A stretch of DNA of 64,000 nt from Eubacterium sp. AB3007 (lineage in GTDB: Bacteria; Bacillota; Clostridia; Peptostreptococcales; Anaerovoracaceae). The first letter of the stretch is position 1. Each line of letters begins with the position of its first letter. Positions 62,272 through 64,000 of this stretch are shown here, in pieces. The notes beneath the pieces are model-generated. The model was given only the letters and a program-made list of their open reading frames with translations, was not told the DNA's origin and ran no database searches. A program made the translations under genes and the position numbers. The DNA lies in NCBI RefSeq assembly GCF_000688015.1, contig NZ_JIAD01000001.1:1612001-1676000 (forward strand), read 5' to 3'.

Positions 62272-62499
62272 CCTCTAGTATGCGCGATAAACGCAGCACT
62301 ATGGGAAATGGGAAGATTGTTGGAGAAAGAGACTATATTATTTCATTTCATCATTTTTTTTGGATTTGGAGTTTTAATGGTACTAAGTTGGAGATTCTTT
62401 GATCATCAAATCAAGAACTTCACTATGAGAGTAAGCGGAAAAGTGAGTTCTGTTTTTATATGGGTTTCTGTATTTTTTCTTATCCAATATTACGGATAG
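62272..62499 (+). CDS. Possible small membrane protein or gene fragment
   Basis: A frame opening before this point gives about 75 residues with three hydrophobic stretches (IPLVCAINAALW, FHFIIFFGFGVLMVLSW and VFIWVSVFFLIQYYG) and stops at 62499. A TTG near 62272 could start it, just after the stop of the preceding frame, but no ribosome site is seen. The same AT-rich composition links it to that frame; together they may be a two-gene insert or the broken remains of one gene. Confidence 0.35.
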   Translation, partial: PLVCAINAALWEMGRLLEKETILFHFIIFFGFGVLMVLSWRFFDHQIKNFTMRVSGKVSSVFIWVSVFFLIQYYG

Positions 62500-62599
62500 T
62501 AACCATCGCTATAACAACGGAGAGGGATCGGTCTACTTGTCACAATCCGTTTTGTCTCTGCTGAAAGAAAAGGAGTGTGTGGAAGAAATCAAAATGAAT

Positions 62600-62628
62600 A
62601 GGAGATGCTGTGCAGTACAACATCTCCT
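62600..62628. terminator. Bidirectional terminator between jag and the plus-strand frames
   Basis: AGGAGATG (62600-62607) pairs with CATCTCCT (62621-62628). It is followed by TTATCGTATTCTTT on the plus strand and TTCATTTTGATTT on the minus strand. Confidence 0.7.
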
Positions 62629-62654
62629 TTATCGTATTCTTTGGTTGCCTTCCG

Positions 62655-63497
62655 TTACTTCAGTTCGATGATGACCCTTCTGTAAGGATCGGCTCCCTCG
62701 CTTCTGGTGGTCACACTGGGGTGATCCTGCAGGGTGGCGTGGATGACCTTTCTCTCATATGGGTTCATGGGCTCCAGCTTGACGCTGCGCTTGGTGCGGA
62801 CAACCTTGCCGGCCAGCTTGTGGGCCAGCTGTTCCAGTGTCCGCTCTCTCTTAGACCGGTAGTTCTCAGCGTCCACAACGACCTTGATGTAGTTCTCGCT
62901 GTTCTTGTTCACTACCAGACTGGTCAGATACTGGATGGCATCCAGGGTCTGTCCGCGCTTTCCGATGATGGTCCCGGAATCATGTCCGCTGATCTCCACG
63001 TAGACGTTCTCGGCATCCGCCTTGGTCTTCATGTCGACCTTCAGACCCATCTTCTCTACGACCTCCTCCAGGAAGGTCATCGCAGGATGTTCCTCGACTT
63101 CCGGAAGTGGATCCATGACCTTATGGAAATCCAGCTCGTCGAGCTTGGGATTTCTGGGCAGTTCTTCCTTCTTGTCTTTCCGTTTGTTTCTCTTTCTGGA
63201 ATGACTCTTGCGGGCAGGCTTCTCTGTGACCGTTTCGGGCTCCTCCACAAAGACTGTCTCCCCGGCAGTCTCTGTCACTTCAGGAACCTCTTCCGGGAGC
63301 ACTACTTCTGGTTCCTCCGGTTCCTGTTCTTTGAGAGAGACCTTAACCTTTGCGAGTTTGGAACCGATTCCGAAGAATCCCCTGCTGGGCTCCTCCAGAA
63401 GCTCGACCTCCACCTCGTCCCGGGTAGCTCTCAGGTCGATCAAAGCAAGTTCCACCGCCGCATCGATGTCATCGCCGTATTTTACTACTTCTCTCAT
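62655..63497 (-). CDS. jag: RNA-binding protein Jag/KhpB (SpoIIIJ-associated)
   Basis: A 280-residue protein with the N-terminal Jag_N domain (RGFFGIGSKLAKVKV), a long Glu/Val- and Lys/Arg-rich linker (about residues 58-125), a KH domain (GTIIGKRGQTLDAIQYL) and a C-terminal R3H domain (HATLQDHPSVTTRSEG). KhpB/EloR binds RNA and influences cell elongation and sporulation. AAGGAG precedes the ATG. It follows yidC as in most Firmicutes; mnmE, the usual next gene, is missing from this position. Confidence 0.95.
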   Translation of the reverse strand: MREVVKYGDDIDAAVELALIDLRATRDEVEVELLEEPSRGFFGIGSKLAKVKVSLKEQEPEEPEVVLPEEVPEVTETAGETVFVEEPETVTEKPARKSHSRKRNKRKDKKEELPRNPKLDELDFHKVMDPLPEVEEHPAMTFLEEVVEKMGLKVDMKTKADAENVYVEISGHDSGTIIGKRGQTLDAIQYLTSLVVNKNSENYIKVVVDAENYRSKRERTLEQLAHKLAGKVVRTKRSVKLEPMNPYERKVIHATLQDHPSVTTRSEGADPYRRVIIELK

Positions 63498-63545
63498 ATT
63501 ATCTGATTTCTCCTTGAAAAGAAGGCTTTGTGCAGAGAGAGCCGG

Positions 63546-64000
63546 TTACGCTCTCACCGCCTTCTTCTTGTGTTTTTTCTTTTTCATTTTCTCTTCGCTC
63601 TTCTCACGGGCCTTCTTGCGAAGCTGATTGAAGCGGATGTTATAGAAAATCTGAATGAACTGGCTGATGAACCAGTACCATGCCAGTCCGGCAGGATAGG
63701 TCTTGGCCAGCCATACGATCATGATCGGGAATCCATATCTCATCACCAACATCATGGCGTTGCTCTGGGATCCGCCCGGCATGCTGCCGTTGTTGGAGGA
63801 CATCCAGAAAGAGATAAACGTGGCGATACCCGCAAGGATCGGCAGGATCCACGGATCCGGCTGTGCCAGGTCGTTGATCCACAGAAAACTCTCGTGCACC
63901 GCGAACACCATGTCCTCAGAGGACAGATACTGCAGCGGATAGCGGAGAAGCTGGAACAGGCCCATGATGATGATCATCTGAATGAACATGGGGAGACAGC
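63546..64000 (-). CDS. yidC: Membrane protein insertase YidC/SpoIIIJ (3' part)
   Basis: The C-terminal 150 or so residues of the insertase, running off the right edge of the window. CLPMFIQM, WINDLAQPDP and GLAWYWFISQFIQIFYN are characteristic, and the tail is strongly basic (KKKKHKKKAVRA), which binds the ribosome. Upstream genes (yidD, rnpA, rpmH, dnaA) are expected just outside. Confidence 0.95.
   Translation of the reverse strand, partial: CLPMFIQMIIIMGLFQLLRYPLQYLSSEDMVFAVHESFLWINDLAQPDPWILPILAGIATFISFWMSSNNGSMPGGSQSNAMMLVMRYGFPIMIVWLAKTYPAGLAWYWFISQFIQIFYNIRFNQLRKKAREKSEEKMKKKKHKKKAVRA

Overview
The window looks like a piece of a GC-rich, probably anaerobic Firmicute chromosome (class Clostridia; the Eubacteriales Family XIII / Peptostreptococcales area is a plausible but unproven guess). 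Evidence for this is strong AAGGAGG-type ribosome binding sites, a FabK-type fatty acid synthesis operon, ATP-dependent PEP carboxykinase, a GdpP-rplI-dnaB block, an LTA-synthase-like sulfatase, a rubredoxin fused to a flavin reductase, and no outer-membrane genes. The right end carries yidC-jag and, further left, mnmE-mnmG-rsmG-parA-parB with two parS sites. That is the classical neighbourhood of the replication origin, so dnaA/oriC probably lies just beyond base 64000. Most genes from 31 to 64 kb are on the minus strand and so would be transcribed away from that origin. No rRNA, tRNA, CRISPR array, transposase or phage gene was seen.

Layout. 0-10 kb is an accessory-looking stretch: a Rieske oxygenase, a membrane-anchored CHAP protein with a long multi-hairpin leader, the AmmeMemoRadiSam pair (Memo-AMMECR1 fusion plus radical SAM enzyme), a CBS-domain Mn-pyrophosphatase, a secreted cysteine-peptidase-like protein with fibronectin-like repeats, and a junction where a NapH-like ferredoxin operon abuts the 3' half of a subtilase gene. 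10-16 kb holds a small coiled-coil membrane protein and a five-gene peptide/nickel-type ABC importer preceded by a cobalamin riboswitch, so the importer probably serves B12, cobinamide or cobalt uptake. 16-31 kb is housekeeping and stress genes: CDF metal exporter, OhrR-like regulator with glutathione peroxidase, EamA exporter, pckA, NhaC-like antiporter, YgjV, GNAT proteins, a sugar nucleotidyltransferase, PAP2-rubredoxin-Hrb operon, PlsC, YdcF, AroB, RidA, IspD.

31-45 kb is one nearly gapless minus-strand block: mnmG-rsmG, then parA-parB-gdpP-rplI-dnaB-dnaD-divIC-rnmV-rsmA-sulfatase, joining chromosome segregation, replication, ribosome maturation and envelope synthesis. 45-50 kb has a frameshifted, AT-richer extracytoplasmic protein gene, mnmE, a secreted protein and an acyl-CoA synthetase. 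50.5-50.9 kb is a tandem array of nine 37-bp palindromes. 51-61.5 kb is a complete fatty acid operon (acpP-accBCDA-fabH-fabK-fabK paralogue-fabD-fabG-fabF-fabZ-marR) lying between jag and mnmE. It has a consensus promoter whose -10 overlaps a palindrome, which could be the operator of the operon's own MarR regulator. 61.6-62.6 kb holds two AT-rich plus-strand reading frames of unknown function, then jag and the 3' part of yidC.

The oxygen-linked genes (Rieske oxygenase, glutathione peroxidase with OhrR, rubredoxin plus Hrb) suggest an anaerobe that meets oxygen. Non-coding DNA is unusually rich in palindromes and repeats; several are described separately.
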